Part shown: positions 53,154 through 61,824 of the stretch, in pieces | How the letters are laid out: every line of letters starts with the position of its first letter | Position numbering within the stretch: position 1 is the first letter of the stretch | Source of the DNA: COE1 sp910588595 | Lineage (GTDB): Bacteria; Bacillota; Clostridia; Lachnospirales; Lachnospiraceae | Assembly: GCA_948957135.1 (NCBI GenBank) | Contig: CARDBT010000003.1 | Span: 77,694-141,693 of the forward strand | DNA: 64,000 nucleotides | Direction of reading: 5' to 3' | The notes under the pieces: model-generated | Told to the model about the DNA's origin: nothing | Databases searched by the model: none | The model's input: the letters and a program-made list of their open reading frames with translations, nothing else | Translations under genes and position numbers: made by a program

Positions 53154-53219
53154 ATACTCCCGGAGGCTCTTGGTGGCGGTGCGGCACCGAAACAGGAGCG
53201 CCTGCGGGAGTATTTTTTT
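53154..53219 (+). terminator. Terminator/attenuator in the leader of the lipoprotein gene
   Basis: ATACTCCCGGAGGC (53154-53167) pairs with GCCTGCGGGAGTAT (53200-53213, one mismatch), and seven T follow. CGGTGC/CACCG forms a small inner hairpin. It lies between the repeat-array promoter and the start at 53308, so it would act on transcripts from that promoter. Confidence 0.75.
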
Positions 53220-53307
53220 GTGACAGTATTCGATTTCTGCACAGTTTCTGAGGCAATTGCAGCCGCAGGAAGTGCAGACAGTGTTTCTTGTGTGGGAGGA
53301 AACGAGG

Positions 53308-56064
53308 ATGAGCGGAATGGTTCGGAAAGCCAAAATGGTTTCTCTGATGTTGTTATGCGTGGGAGTGCTCTGTGGTTGTGCAGCGCGTCAGAAATCAGAG
53401 GAGTCCATGAAAGGACAGGAAGCACAGGGCGTCCTGACGGAAGAAGAACAGTCGGGGACAGCGCAGAGTGCCCTGGCGGAAGAAGGACAGGAAGAGACAG
53501 GGGAGTCTGCCTTTGCGGGGGCATCGCAGGAGAGCGGAGGGGGAGCGCCGGAGAAAGAAGAATGCGATCCGAAGGATCAGATTAGGAAGAACCAGGAGAA
53601 ATTTTATGAGGAGGCTGGTAAGCAGGGGATCAGTCAGCAGGAAGCGAGGGCATGTCTGCAGGTTTTGATGGATGACAATATTTTTCGGGATGGTGTGATG
53701 GAGCTAACCGGTCTTCGGATCGCTGACATAGATGGCAATGGTCAGACAGATATGCTGGTCGTGGTGCAGGACGTACGGGAAAAGTTTCTTTACGGTACGG
53801 GCGGTCTTTGGTTTTATATGAACGAGGATGAGCCGCATTGTTTTTATGAGGAGGAGTGCCCCTATTTTGGGTGGTATAGTTCATTCTGGGCAGATCTTGA
53901 CGATGACGGTCATGTGGAGATCACCTTCTGTGCGCAGGGAACAGGCTGTGGTGGGACAGGGGATCACTACAAGGCGGTTTTTAAGTACAGGGATCATTCG
54001 ATCGAGCGGATGCAGCTGCCATCTGATCACGATGATGAGGCGTCTGGGGAATATAGGCTGGATGTGTATGTGTTTCAGGAACCGGAGGCAGACAGCTATA
54101 GTGCCCGCTGTGCCCGTCTGGATGAACAGGTTTCTTTCCGCGCGGAGAACACCGAGGGATGGGATCTGCCCGATGCAGTGCGTCAGGCAGGCTGCAATGT
54201 GGGCGGATTTTATGATCTGCGCGTGGCAGAATACGAGGGGAAAAAGGTTCTGCAGGCATCAGAGTATCTGTGCGGGGAAGGCGGTGTCCCGCACGGTGTC
54301 GCAGAGGCACGATTTCTGATCACATGGGACAGGAACGGCACGCCGCAGGTGCTGAAATGGTGGGTGGAGGCGTATGGCGATACATGGGCGAACTGGCGGG
54401 AGAGCAGGATCTGTTACGCAGGTGGTTATTTCTATTATGTCAGCCAGATGGATCACTATTATCTCTATCGGGTCAGGGAGGACGGCAGCGAGCCGCAGTG
54501 TCTGGTGCAGGCGCATGCGGGAAGCGTCTGCGTGCAGGATGACGAAGTCTTTTTTATCAACCAGACGGACGGATATGGAATCTATCGGGTGAAAACGGAC
54601 GGCTCGGGTCTGACCAGACTGTGTAATAAGGGAAACCGGCTGCAGATCAGTGCGGAATATGTGTACTTTTGTGATACATACCATGCGGAGTATGACACGC
54701 GGAAGCTGGTGACGGAAGAACCGTCGGAGTTCGAAGATGATTTTTTGTACCGCATGAAAAAGGATGGTTCAGATAGAGTGTTGATCGCCGCGCACGTGCG
54801 GCAGTTTGTGTTGTACGATGGTCGTTCTCATGATGTGCGTTACACGGGCGAGATCTACTGCAGCAGATGGGAAAAAGATAGTACGATCGTCAGCCGGATG
54901 GATCTTGACGGGCAGAATGAGAGCGCGTTATGTGAGATCAAGTGTACAGGAAATATTTTAGTGTATGGAGGCGAGATCTTTGGCGTCGGGGACTGGGATG
55001 ATGAGGGGGTGAAGATCTCTCAGATTTCCCTGCAGAATGGTGAGATACGTTCGTTTCTGGTTCCTGATTTCATTGATTGCTGCATCTATAACGGAAACTT
55101 TTATTCGCTGTGCGCACAGGAGACGGATGACATGCAGTATATGATGATCAGGCGGAGCAACTGTGATCGTGGAGGCGGTGATATCGTTCACCGGTATGAA
55201 TTTTCGCGCGAAGACTCGGATGCGTGGGCGATGTCGGATCTGTTTGCAACTGGAAATGGCATCTTTTTTCGGCAGTATGTCGCTGCGGAGGAGGGGTGTC
55301 AATGGTTTCGGCTGACAGATGACAGGAGAGCGGAGAGATGGGAGGATCCGGGCCAGATACCCGGAACGCTGACCGCCAGAAATATCGAGTACGGTGATCT
55401 GAACAGCGTTATGTCCGTGCTGGAGAGCACGGAGGGATATGAGACATACCTGGCAGATGACTTGGCGTATGAGACCGATCATGCTGTGGGGGAAAACGGG
55501 GAGGGACGCGGTACGTATAAGATAGGACTCCCGCAGTTTAACAGCAGGATTTCAGGTTACAAAAAGATAAACCAGTATTTCCAGCGCGCCTATCAGGAGG
55601 CGCAGACAGATATGGAAGACTTTTTTCAGATGCTTGATGCGGAGACGGGCACCTTTTCGTATCGTCAGATGACGGGGTATGATTATGTCTATATTGGGGA
55701 GAAATATATAACGGTGGCAAAATACAGGGGTGGTTATGCAGGCGGGATACGCGCTTGGACAACGCAGGATCCGGTAACGTTTGACAGGGAGACCGGAGAG
55801 GTGGTTTCGCTGGAGGAGCTGTTCGGAATGACCGCGCAGCAGGTGTCCGCAAGGCTGACGGCGTCTGCCTATAAGTGTCTGGAAGGGGACAAAAACGGCT
55901 GGTTTTTTCTGCGGGAGGAAAATAAGCTGGCAGAAGAATTTGATCCGGAGAAGTTTTTCCTGTTTCCGGAAGGAGTCGGGATATATTATGAGCGGTACGC
56001 GATCGACTGCGGTGCGGCAGGGGATTATCTGTTTGTCATTCCGTGGGAAGAAGTGCGCCGCTGA
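53308..56064 (+). CDS. Large secreted lipoprotein with Ca-loop and DUF5050-like repeats
   Basis: 918 residues from the ATG at 53308 with a GGAGGAAACGAGG ribosome site; an earlier in-frame start lacks a signal peptide. The lipobox is GVLCGC (Cys near residue 24). An acidic linker precedes domain 1 (about 95-370), which carries a calcium-type loop DIDGNGQTD and NEDEPHCFYEEECPYFGW. Domain 2 (about 370-660) has beta-propeller-like DUF5050 repeats (YYVSQMDHYYLYRVREDGSE). Domain 3 (about 700-918) ends in a DUF3298-like part (VTFDRETGEVVSLEELFG). Domain 1 is paralogous to the protein encoded at 56476. It is probably a cell-surface sensor or binding protein. Confidence 0.8.
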   Translation: MSGMVRKAKMVSLMLLCVGVLCGCAARQKSEESMKGQEAQGVLTEEEQSGTAQSALAEEGQEETGESAFAGASQESGGGAPEKEECDPKDQIRKNQEKFYEEAGKQGISQQEARACLQVLMDDNIFRDGVMELTGLRIADIDGNGQTDMLVVVQDVREKFLYGTGGLWFYMNEDEPHCFYEEECPYFGWYSSFWADLDDDGHVEITFCAQGTGCGGTGDHYKAVFKYRDHSIERMQLPSDHDDEASGEYRLDVYVFQEPEADSYSARCARLDEQVSFRAENTEGWDLPDAVRQAGCNVGGFYDLRVAEYEGKKVLQASEYLCGEGGVPHGVAEARFLITWDRNGTPQVLKWWVEAYGDTWANWRESRICYAGGYFYYVSQMDHYYLYRVREDGSEPQCLVQAHAGSVCVQDDEVFFINQTDGYGIYRVKTDGSGLTRLCNKGNRLQISAEYVYFCDTYHAEYDTRKLVTEEPSEFEDDFLYRMKKDGSDRVLIAAHVRQFVLYDGRSHDVRYTGEIYCSRWEKDSTIVSRMDLDGQNESALCEIKCTGNILVYGGEIFGVGDWDDEGVKISQISLQNGEIRSFLVPDFIDCCIYNGNFYSLCAQETDDMQYMMIRRSNCDRGGGDIVHRYEFSREDSDAWAMSDLFATGNGIFFRQYVAAEEGCQWFRLTDDRRAERWEDPGQIPGTLTARNIEYGDLNSVMSVLESTEGYETYLADDLAYETDHAVGENGEGRGTYKIGLPQFNSRISGYKKINQYFQRAYQEAQTDMEDFFQMLDAETGTFSYRQMTGYDYVYIGEKYITVAKYRGGYAGGIRAWTTQDPVTFDRETGEVVSLEELFGMTAQQVSARLTASAYKCLEGDKNGWFFLREENKLAEEFDPEKFFLFPEGVGIYYERYAIDCGAAGDYLFVIPWEEVRR

Positions 56065-56074
56065 TCATCACATA

Positions 56075-56247
56075 AGGAACTGTAGGAAAATAACCGATGC
56101 AACTTGCGCAGGATATTTCTTCGAGGTGAAATTGCTAAAGCAATTGTCAAAAAACGTAGGCGTAGCGGGCTACGGCGAGGCTTTTTGATATGCATAATCG
56201 GAGAAATAGACAAGTCAAGATGCGTCAGTTATTTTTCTACAGTTCCT
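56075..56247. repeat. Inverted-repeat element, family C (MITE-like)
   Basis: The ends AGGAACTGTAGGAAAATAAC (56075-56094) and the reverse complement of 56228-56247, AGGAACTGTAGAAAAATAAC, match in 19 of 20 positions. The arms remain similar further in (GATGCAACTTG versus GACGCATCTTG, TATTTCTTCGA versus TATTTCTCCGA). The centre has CGTAGGCGTAGCGGGCTACG. It is 173 bases, non-coding, between the two paralogous lipoproteins. It has the features of a MITE. The rest of the 56065-56475 gap holds the second repeat array and a leader. Confidence 0.7.
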
Positions 56248-56280
56248 AAACCGTACAATAACAGTTCTCAAAAGGGATCA

Positions 56281-56335
56281 TGATGCAACTTTGATGCATT
56301 TTTGATACAATCATGATGCATTTCCTCTGTAAAAT
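56281..56335 (+). promoter_or_regulatory. Array of four 11-bp direct repeats with -10 box, copy 2
   Basis: TGATGCAAC, TGATGCATT, TGATACAAT and TGATGCATT begin at 56281, 56292, 56303 and 56314. TAAAAT (56330-56335) again lies 16 bases after the start of the last repeat. It is the same architecture as the array at 53089, in front of the paralogous lipoprotein. Confidence 0.75.
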
Positions 56336-56475
56336 GGACAGTGAACAAGCATCATAATGATCGAAAATGAGAATATATATACTTCCGGAGTGTTGGAACA
56401 GTGCGCCAGAGCGTGTTTGAAAAATAAAAATCTTCCGGGAGCATATTGGTGATACCCAGGAGGAAATAGAGGAAC

Positions 56476-57627
56476 ATGAAAAAACGAATTCAAAAAATAA
56501 AATATATAGGGCTGACTGTGTTCTGTGCGGGCGTCTCTTTCGGATGTGCGGCGGATCCGGCTGCGGGGGCATCTGTAGGGTCGGCGGAGAGTAGTACTGT
56601 GGAAGATACAGCGCAGCAGATTGTGCAGGAAACAGAAGAAGAGTCCACCACACAGGCGACGGAGACCGCGGAAGCAAACTTTTTTGAGCAGCAGATGCAG
56701 GAGAATGTGGAGCGGTTTTATGAGGAGGCGCAGGAGCAGGGTGTTGAGTGGGAGGAAGCCGCAAAGTATGTGCAGACCTTGACGGAGGACAACCTCTTCC
56801 AGGACGGGGCGATGGCGCTCACGGGACTCCGGCTTGACGACATTGACGGCAATGGACAGATGGATATGCTGGTCATGGTGATGGACGCGCAGGAAGAGCC
56901 GTTTTACGGGTCCGGTGCGCTGTGGTTTTATATGAATGACGACGAGCCCTATTGTTTTTCTGATGAGAACTGCTCGTATTACGGCTGGTTTGATGTGTTC
57001 TGGGATGACATTGACAACGACGAAAATGTGGAGATCGTGTTCAGCGCACAGGGAACGGGCTGCGGCGCGGTGGGAGATTCCTACAAGGCGGTTTTCAAGT
57101 ACCGGAAGCCGTCAGCGGATGGAGCGAACCAGGACAGTGAAACGGACGGTGGTGAGAATGGCACGCGGAGCAGTGAGGCGGATCGTCTGCAGGACAGGGA
57201 GACGGAGGGAGAAAATTATGGAGAGAATTATATAAAACAGATGCAGCTGCCGTCCGATCTTACCGTCGATTATGATTTTGGGATTACTGTCGAGGTGTAT
57301 CAGGAGCCGGAGACAGACCAGTACACTGCCTACTGCCCCTATTTTGACGAGGAGATTTCTTTCCGTGCCCAGAATATCGAGGGGTGGAGCCTTCCGGGGA
57401 CTGCGGAGCCTGTAGGCGGCGAGGTGCGCGGTTTTTACAACCTGCGCGTGGCGCAATATGAAGGAAAAAAGGTATTGCAGGCGTCGGAGTATCTCAACGG
57501 TGAGGGAGGGATCGTACATAATGTCGCCACGGCGCAGTTTCTGATCACATGGGGCGAGGACGGCACGCCCGAGGTGGTCAAGTGGTGGATCGAGGAGGAC
57601 AAAAATAGATACGCTGCACTGTATTAG
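56476..57627 (+). CDS. Secreted lipoprotein, short paralogue of the 53308 protein
   Basis: 383 residues; AGGAGGAAATAGAGG precedes the ATG. The lipobox is VSFGC (Cys near residue 24). Residues 70-380 match domain 1 of the protein at 53308 almost throughout: the Ca-type loop DIDGNGQMD, NDDEPYCFSDENCSYYGW, AQGTGCG and LQASEYLNGEGGIVHNVA. The DUF5050 and C-terminal domains are absent. An insert of about 30 polar residues (NQDSETDGGENGTRSS) interrupts the domain. The two arose by duplication with their promoters. Its 3' end overlaps the truncated regulator gene on the other strand by 4 bases. Confidence 0.78.
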   Translation: MKKRIQKIKYIGLTVFCAGVSFGCAADPAAGASVGSAESSTVEDTAQQIVQETEEESTTQATETAEANFFEQQMQENVERFYEEAQEQGVEWEEAAKYVQTLTEDNLFQDGAMALTGLRLDDIDGNGQMDMLVMVMDAQEEPFYGSGALWFYMNDDEPYCFSDENCSYYGWFDVFWDDIDNDENVEIVFSAQGTGCGAVGDSYKAVFKYRKPSADGANQDSETDGGENGTRSSEADRLQDRETEGENYGENYIKQMQLPSDLTVDYDFGITVEVYQEPETDQYTAYCPYFDEEISFRAQNIEGWSLPGTAEPVGGEVRGFYNLRVAQYEGKKVLQASEYLNGEGGIVHNVATAQFLITWGEDGTPEVVKWWIEEDKNRYAALY

Positions 57628-58004
57628 TCCTGTTCAGCCGCCTGCAGATTGATCATGGAGACGATCTGCGCCTGCATCTCTTGAACGCGTTCTATCTTGA
57701 CCCTGCCGATACGGTGCTGTGCCGCCGCGAGATCGATCTCGGGAAACAGTTTGGCACACAGGCTGTTTGCCGCGGGAGATGCACCCATCAGGGCGATCGC
57801 AAGGCAGTCCGTGTCAAACGGATCCGATATTGCCTGCAATATCTTTTGCAGATCACCTTCGGGAATGGTAGTGATCTGTTCAAAATCAGTGATCCGCTGC
57901 GGCGGGATCGCAGGCTCGAGAATGTCATTGATCGTGATACCATATAATCGGGAGAGCTCAAGCAGGCTCTCGATATCCGGGAACGCTGCACCCGTTTCCC
58001 GCAC
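57624..58004 (-). pseudogene. XRE-family regulator truncated at its N-terminus
   Basis: What remains begins inside the helix-turn-helix (RETGAAFPDIESLLELSRLY, normally preceded by a KW) and continues with a C-terminal domain of about 90 residues (ITDFEQITTIPEGDLQKILQ). The codon just before is a stop, and upstream sequence belongs to the mobile element, so the first 45 or so residues are lost. The integration of the 58-64 kb element near 58005 is the probable cause. A GTG at 58004 could start a shortened peptide, but the DNA-binding domain would be incomplete. Confidence 0.75.
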
Positions 58005-58023
58005 TTAAAGATATTGGTTATGT

Positions 58024-58057
58024 ATGAGTGCCTACGCCAACTGGCATAGGCACTCAT
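58024..58057. terminator. Long hairpin at the element boundary
   Basis: ATGAGTGCCTACGCCA (58024-58039), two bases, and TGGCATAGGCACTCAT (58042-58057): a 16-bp stem with one G-U pair. It lies just after the recombinase stop (minus strand) and about 20 bases from the truncated regulator, so it may be the recombinase terminator or part of the attachment end. Confidence 0.6.
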
Positions 58058-58067
58058 ATCTGTAATT

Positions 58068-59672
58068 TTACTCAATTTTGCCGATTAAGCGGTAGTAGAT
58101 GTCAATGTTCTGATCACGCATACCGTCCACGGTGGTAGCTTCGTGAATGACGATCTTTTCAATCAGCGTATTCAGAAGCTCCGCTGTCAGTTCGGTGGGG
58201 TTGGCATACTGTTTGAGAAGTGAAATCCAAGTTTCCGCATCGACAGTTGTTTGCTTTTCAGATTCAAGCTCAGCAGACAGCCTTTCGATCTTCTCGGTAA
58301 GCTCCTGCTGCTCTGTCTGATATTTCTGAGACATCATATTGAAGTTGTATTCCGTGATACGACCGTCCGACCAGTCCTCATACAGCTTCGCAAACTTGCG
58401 GTCAACCTCTGTTCTGCGCTTCTCGGCTCTTGTAAGCTCTGCGCTCTGCCTTTTGGCATTGGCGGCAAGCTCCTGTTCGCTTCCTTTCAGGAGCCGATGC
58501 AGAAGCTCTGTTTCATCCAACTGCGCCTGTCTCGACAAATCCTGTATTCTTGTCAGAACGTAGTGGTAGAGGAAGTCATAGCGGATATAGTGGGCAGAAC
58601 ACTGTCTTAACCCCTGTCCATATTGACTGCAAGTGTAATGGCTGTAAGGCTTGCTGTTCTGCCTGTTCGTACCGAAGCGCATCGACCATCCGCAGTCCGC
58701 ACACTTCACAAGCCCCGAAAAAATTTGCGTGGTAGCGTCCTTTTGCTGTCTGCGGCGGCTGGCAATCTGTTCCTGCACCTGTTCAAAGACTTTCCTCGAA
58801 ATAATGGCTTCATGGGTGTTCTCTACTCGGAACCATTCTTCCTCCGGCTTGCGTACCTTTTTCTTGTTCTTGTAAGAAATGTTGCTTTGCTTGTTGTGTA
58901 CGCTGTTGCCGATATAAGTTTCGTCTTTTAGGATGCTCTTGACCTGTGCCAGCGTCCATGCGTAGGACTTTTCCTCCGGCTGTCCCTCGTAGATATGAGC
59001 GAATGTCCCATATCGCTGATAGTTCAGCCATCCGGCAGTAGGAACGTGTTCTTCCACCAATACTCTTGCGATCTTGGCAGCACCCGCCCCATGATAGGCA
59101 AGGTCAAAGATTTTCTCGATGATCCAGCGGGTCTCCACATCAATCACAATGGCGTTCTTGATTTCTGGATGTCGGATATACCCCAACGGCGCATAGGCAA
59201 AGGTGCGTTCTCCTGCGGCAAACTTGGCATGAAGTGCGGTCTTGACCTTGCGGCTGGTGTCCTTGGCAAACCATTCGTTGAACAAATTCTTGAAAGGAAC
59301 GAAATCGGACAAGCCTTTCTTGGTATCCTCGTTCTCAGATACGGCGATATATCGCACTTGCTTCTCCGGAAACTCGTATTCCAGATAGTAGCCGACCATG
59401 ATATGGTCACGTCCGAAGCGGCTGAGGTCTTTGGTCACAATGCAGTTTACTCGTCCTGCATCCACATCTTCCATCATTCGCTTGAAATTCGGTCTTTCAA
59501 ACGTAGTGCCACTCCATCCGTCGTCGATGTACTCACCGACCACATGAAGCTCCTGTTCCTTTGCGTACTGCTGTAAAATGGTGCGCTGGGTCTCGATAGA
59601 TACGCTGTCGCCATAATTTTCGTCATCACGGCTGAGTCTCATATATAGTGCTGTATTGTACGGTTGTTTCAT
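58068..59672 (-). CDS. Large serine recombinase (integrase of the mobile element)
   Basis: 534 residues, complete. The resolvase domain (1-150) has the catalytic Ser14 in YMRLSRDDE and the conserved Arg region in VTKDLSRFGRDH (about 79-90). The recombinase domain follows (APLGYIRHPEIKNAIVIDVE), then a zinc ribbon (CADCGWSM, then CSQYGQGLRQC), a coiled coil (about 410-490, many E, K and R) and a C-terminal tail. It integrates and excises the element. It is the gene nearest to the left boundary. The promoter at 59695-59757 with its palindrome probably gives autoregulation. Confidence 0.95.
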   Translation of the reverse strand: MKQPYNTALYMRLSRDDENYGDSVSIETQRTILQQYAKEQELHVVGEYIDDGWSGTTFERPNFKRMMEDVDAGRVNCIVTKDLSRFGRDHIMVGYYLEYEFPEKQVRYIAVSENEDTKKGLSDFVPFKNLFNEWFAKDTSRKVKTALHAKFAAGERTFAYAPLGYIRHPEIKNAIVIDVETRWIIEKIFDLAYHGAGAAKIARVLVEEHVPTAGWLNYQRYGTFAHIYEGQPEEKSYAWTLAQVKSILKDETYIGNSVHNKQSNISYKNKKKVRKPEEEWFRVENTHEAIISRKVFEQVQEQIASRRRQQKDATTQIFSGLVKCADCGWSMRFGTNRQNSKPYSHYTCSQYGQGLRQCSAHYIRYDFLYHYVLTRIQDLSRQAQLDETELLHRLLKGSEQELAANAKRQSAELTRAEKRRTEVDRKFAKLYEDWSDGRITEYNFNMMSQKYQTEQQELTEKIERLSAELESEKQTTVDAETWISLLKQYANPTELTAELLNTLIEKIVIHEATTVDGMRDQNIDIYYRLIGKIE

Positions 59673-59694
59673 TAAAAATCCTCCTGTTCGTGAA

Positions 59695-59757
59695 ACAACC
59701 CACGCTTACAATACTTTCCTATGATACATTATACCATAAGCGTGGGTTGTGATTCAA
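59695..59757 (-). promoter_or_regulatory. Recombinase promoter inside a 14-bp inverted repeat
   Basis: ACAACCCACGCTTA (59695-59708) and TAAGCGTGGGTTGT (59737-59750) are perfect inverted repeats. On the minus strand TTGAAT (59752-59757), an 18-base spacer and TATAAT (59728-59733) form a promoter; one repeat fills the spacer and the other lies at about +15. This is the layout of a loop- or dimer-controlled repressor site, possibly also a recombination-control site. Confidence 0.7.
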
Positions 59758-59767
59758 TGCGATTCTG

Positions 59768-60148
59768 TTAACAATTCATCGAAATATTTACGGACACGGT
59801 TTTTCCTGCGGCGAAGCGGACAAGGTTTTCGATCAGCTTGTCCATGGTTTGTCCGTTGGGAGAAAAGAACTCTGTTACCTTGGTGCGGGTATTGCCGCAA
59901 TAAAAATACTTCGTTCCGTCAGGCTCGGTGACATAGAACGAAGTATTTTCAAGGGTAGGCTCCGGCTCGTATTCTCCATGCATCCTGCGCCATTCGTCCT
60001 CCTGCCCCTTGGGAGGATAGAACATCGGCTCATAGCAGTCGCAAATGTCGATAAAGGCACAGGCATCAATGATTTCCCATAGCGTGATGTCATCACGCAT
60101 CATCATTTTGTTAAGCTGATCTACGGTATAGGTCTTGTTTTTCTTCAT
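59768..60148 (-). CDS. Hypothetical protein of the mobilizable element
   Basis: 126 residues from the ATG at 60148, with AAAGGATA upstream; an ATG two codons earlier is possible. It is acidic and soluble (MKKNKTYTVDQLNKMMMRDD, then TLENTSFYVTEPDGTKYFYC). I do not recognise the family. Its place between integrase and relaxase suggests an accessory role. The last codons lie just behind the recombinase promoter. Confidence 0.6.
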   Translation of the reverse strand: MKKNKTYTVDQLNKMMMRDDITLWEIIDACAFIDICDCYEPMFYPPKGQEDEWRRMHGEYEPEPTLENTSFYVTEPDGTKYFYCGNTRTKVTEFFSPNGQTMDKLIENLVRFAAGKTVSVNISMNC

Positions 60149-60165
60149 AGGCAAAATATCCTTTC

Positions 60166-61140
60166 TTATCGGTTAATATCGTGTCTCTGTGTGCTGCGGT
60201 TGGTGTACTGTCTGATAACATCCGGCGGGATGCGTTCAAGAATCCCCTTGATGCGCTCATAGTCGCTGTGCAGACGCATTTCTTGCAGCTTCTTGACGGT
60301 GCTTTCTTTTTCGCTTTCTTCCAGAGCAGCGGACAGATCGGCATTTTTCTTCTCCAACGCTTTTTGCTTACCGTCTGCCGTTTTGAAGAATTTTTCATAT
60401 TTCTTCATCTGCGTTTCCATGGCGGCAACATCGGGGATATACTTTTCAAGAAACGCCGCAATCTGTGCGGAGCGTTCTTTGTAGTTCGTAAATTTCATGT
60501 CGGAGAGCAGTTCAGCGAGCTTGTCATGTTGCTTGTTCAGACGTGCCATCTGCTTAAATACTCTTGTGGGGATGTGGTCACGCCCGGTCTCACTGGCACT
60601 CTCGCCACGCTCCAGATCGGGATATTTCTTTACCATGTGTTCCCAATACTTGTCCTGCCATTGTGTGAGCTTCTTCTTGTTACCCAAAATCTCCTTGGCA
60701 GATAAACGCTTGTCCTCTGTCAGCGGTACAAAACAAAGGTGCATATGGGGATTTTTCTCGTCCAGATGCACCACAGCGGATATGATCGTTTCGGGAGCTT
60801 GGTTTTGCTTGATAAACTCCAAGGCTTCATTGAAAAATTCCTTTAGCTCGGAACGTTTCTTGCCCTTGAAGAACTCCGGTGTTGCGGTTATTAGAGCTTC
60901 CACCACACGAACGCTGTCGGAGCGTGTGCGGCATCCAGCTTCGGCAATTTGCTTTTCGGACTCTGCTCGGTACTTGCGTTCCGGCTTGATAAGGTGGAAA
61001 TTGAGGTGTGTACGGGACGGGTCAATGTCGGGATTGCTTGCGTATTTCTCCTTGGTGCGCTCGTTGTGTGCTTCAATGCCGCTGATCTCCGGTCCCTTGT
61101 ACTTGGCAAAGCGTAAAATAGCGTAATGCGGTACTGCCAT
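60166..61140 (-). CDS. MobV-type relaxase (Mob/Pre family)
   Basis: 324 residues. The metal-binding His cluster is in VVHLDEKNPHMHL (residues 123-135), with His125, His132 and His134; the N-terminal HNERTKEKYASNPDID (25-40) is the usual Mob_Pre start. The C-terminal half is a coiled coil. It nicks oriT for transfer by a helper conjugation system. The start ATG shares bases with the upstream stop (TAATG), which implies coupled translation. Confidence 0.93.
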   Translation of the reverse strand: MAVPHYAILRFAKYKGPEISGIEAHNERTKEKYASNPDIDPSRTHLNFHLIKPERKYRAESEKQIAEAGCRTRSDSVRVVEALITATPEFFKGKKRSELKEFFNEALEFIKQNQAPETIISAVVHLDEKNPHMHLCFVPLTEDKRLSAKEILGNKKKLTQWQDKYWEHMVKKYPDLERGESASETGRDHIPTRVFKQMARLNKQHDKLAELLSDMKFTNYKERSAQIAAFLEKYIPDVAAMETQMKKYEKFFKTADGKQKALEKKNADLSAALEESEKESTVKKLQEMRLHSDYERIKGILERIPPDVIRQYTNRSTQRHDINR

Positions 61141-61361
61141 TATCTGTCACCTCTCTTTCTCCATACGATTTCAAAGCCCAGCACATCGGCAAGCTGTACC
61201 GCTTCGGTATAGCGGAGCGACTCACGCTGGAGCTTGTTGGATAGATTGGAAACGCTGTCGCTCCATCCGTATTCATCCGATAACAGGTCAACGACCTCCT
61301 GCATGGTCATGCCCTGGCGTACAATGTACGACTTGATTTCATTTCTCAGATTCGATTTCAT
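61140..61361 (-). CDS. Small DNA-binding-like protein coupled to the relaxase
   Basis: 73 residues with a helix-turn-helix pattern (IKSYIVRQGMTMQEVVDLLS, then WSDSVSNLSNKLQRESLRYT). It is the type of small protein often found before MobV genes (DUF6471-like, tentative). The stop overlaps the mob start. It may regulate mob or assist at oriT. Confidence 0.65.
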   Translation of the reverse strand: MKSNLRNEIKSYIVRQGMTMQEVVDLLSDEYGWSDSVSNLSNKLQRESLRYTEAVQLADVLGFEIVWRKRGDR

Positions 61362-61752
61362 ATAAAAATTCCTCCATAAGTTCGTGATATTGGTTTTCTG
61401 TGCGGTGAACTGCTGTCACCGACAAGTGTTGATTTTGAAGATGGTGTTTTTCTCTCAGATTTCGCTCTGCGTAGTCCTGTTCATAACAGCACCCTATCGG
61501 TTTTACTGTTTTGTGGTAGAGCAGACCAAGCAGGAAGAAACACTACAGTTCCGTGAATTGGCTTTACTGCCCCGTAAATCACCGAATGATGATTTTGATA
61601 CTGCTATCAGTGTAAATCTTCACGGATTGCACAAGGCTTGATTTGGAGCATGGAAAAATAGCCTTGATAACAGTGCGAATGTGGTGAGTGGACAAAATGT
61701 CCACTTAGCACATTTCCGTAATTTCACGGCTGAACTTGAAAACATCCATCCT

Positions 61753-61810
61753 ATCCATCCATCTATCCGAAAAACAGCCTTTTCGGGATGGATGGGATAG
61801 ATGGATGGAT
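61753..61810. repeat. ATCCATCC-type inverted repeat behind the helicase gene
   Basis: ATCCATCCATCTATCC (61753-61768) and GGATAGATGGATGGAT (61795-61810) are perfect 16-bp inverted repeats around a loop that itself contains CCGAAAA/TTTTCGG. The same ATCCATCC word is repeated just to the left (61745-61752). It may be a terminator for the replication genes or an iteron-like part of an origin or oriT. The rest of 61362-61824 holds no gene I can support. Confidence 0.6.
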
Positions 61811-61824
61811 AAATTTGAGTTCAG

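Noticed and set aside
60181..60705. 174-codon plus-strand frame opposite the relaxase
   Set aside because: Antisense to a MobV gene with clear catalytic motif; Leu/Phe-rich shadow.
61384..61641. 85-codon plus-strand frame in the mobile element
   Set aside because: No ribosome site, no promoter and a Cys/Phe-rich composition unlike a normal protein; it lies in a gene-free gap.
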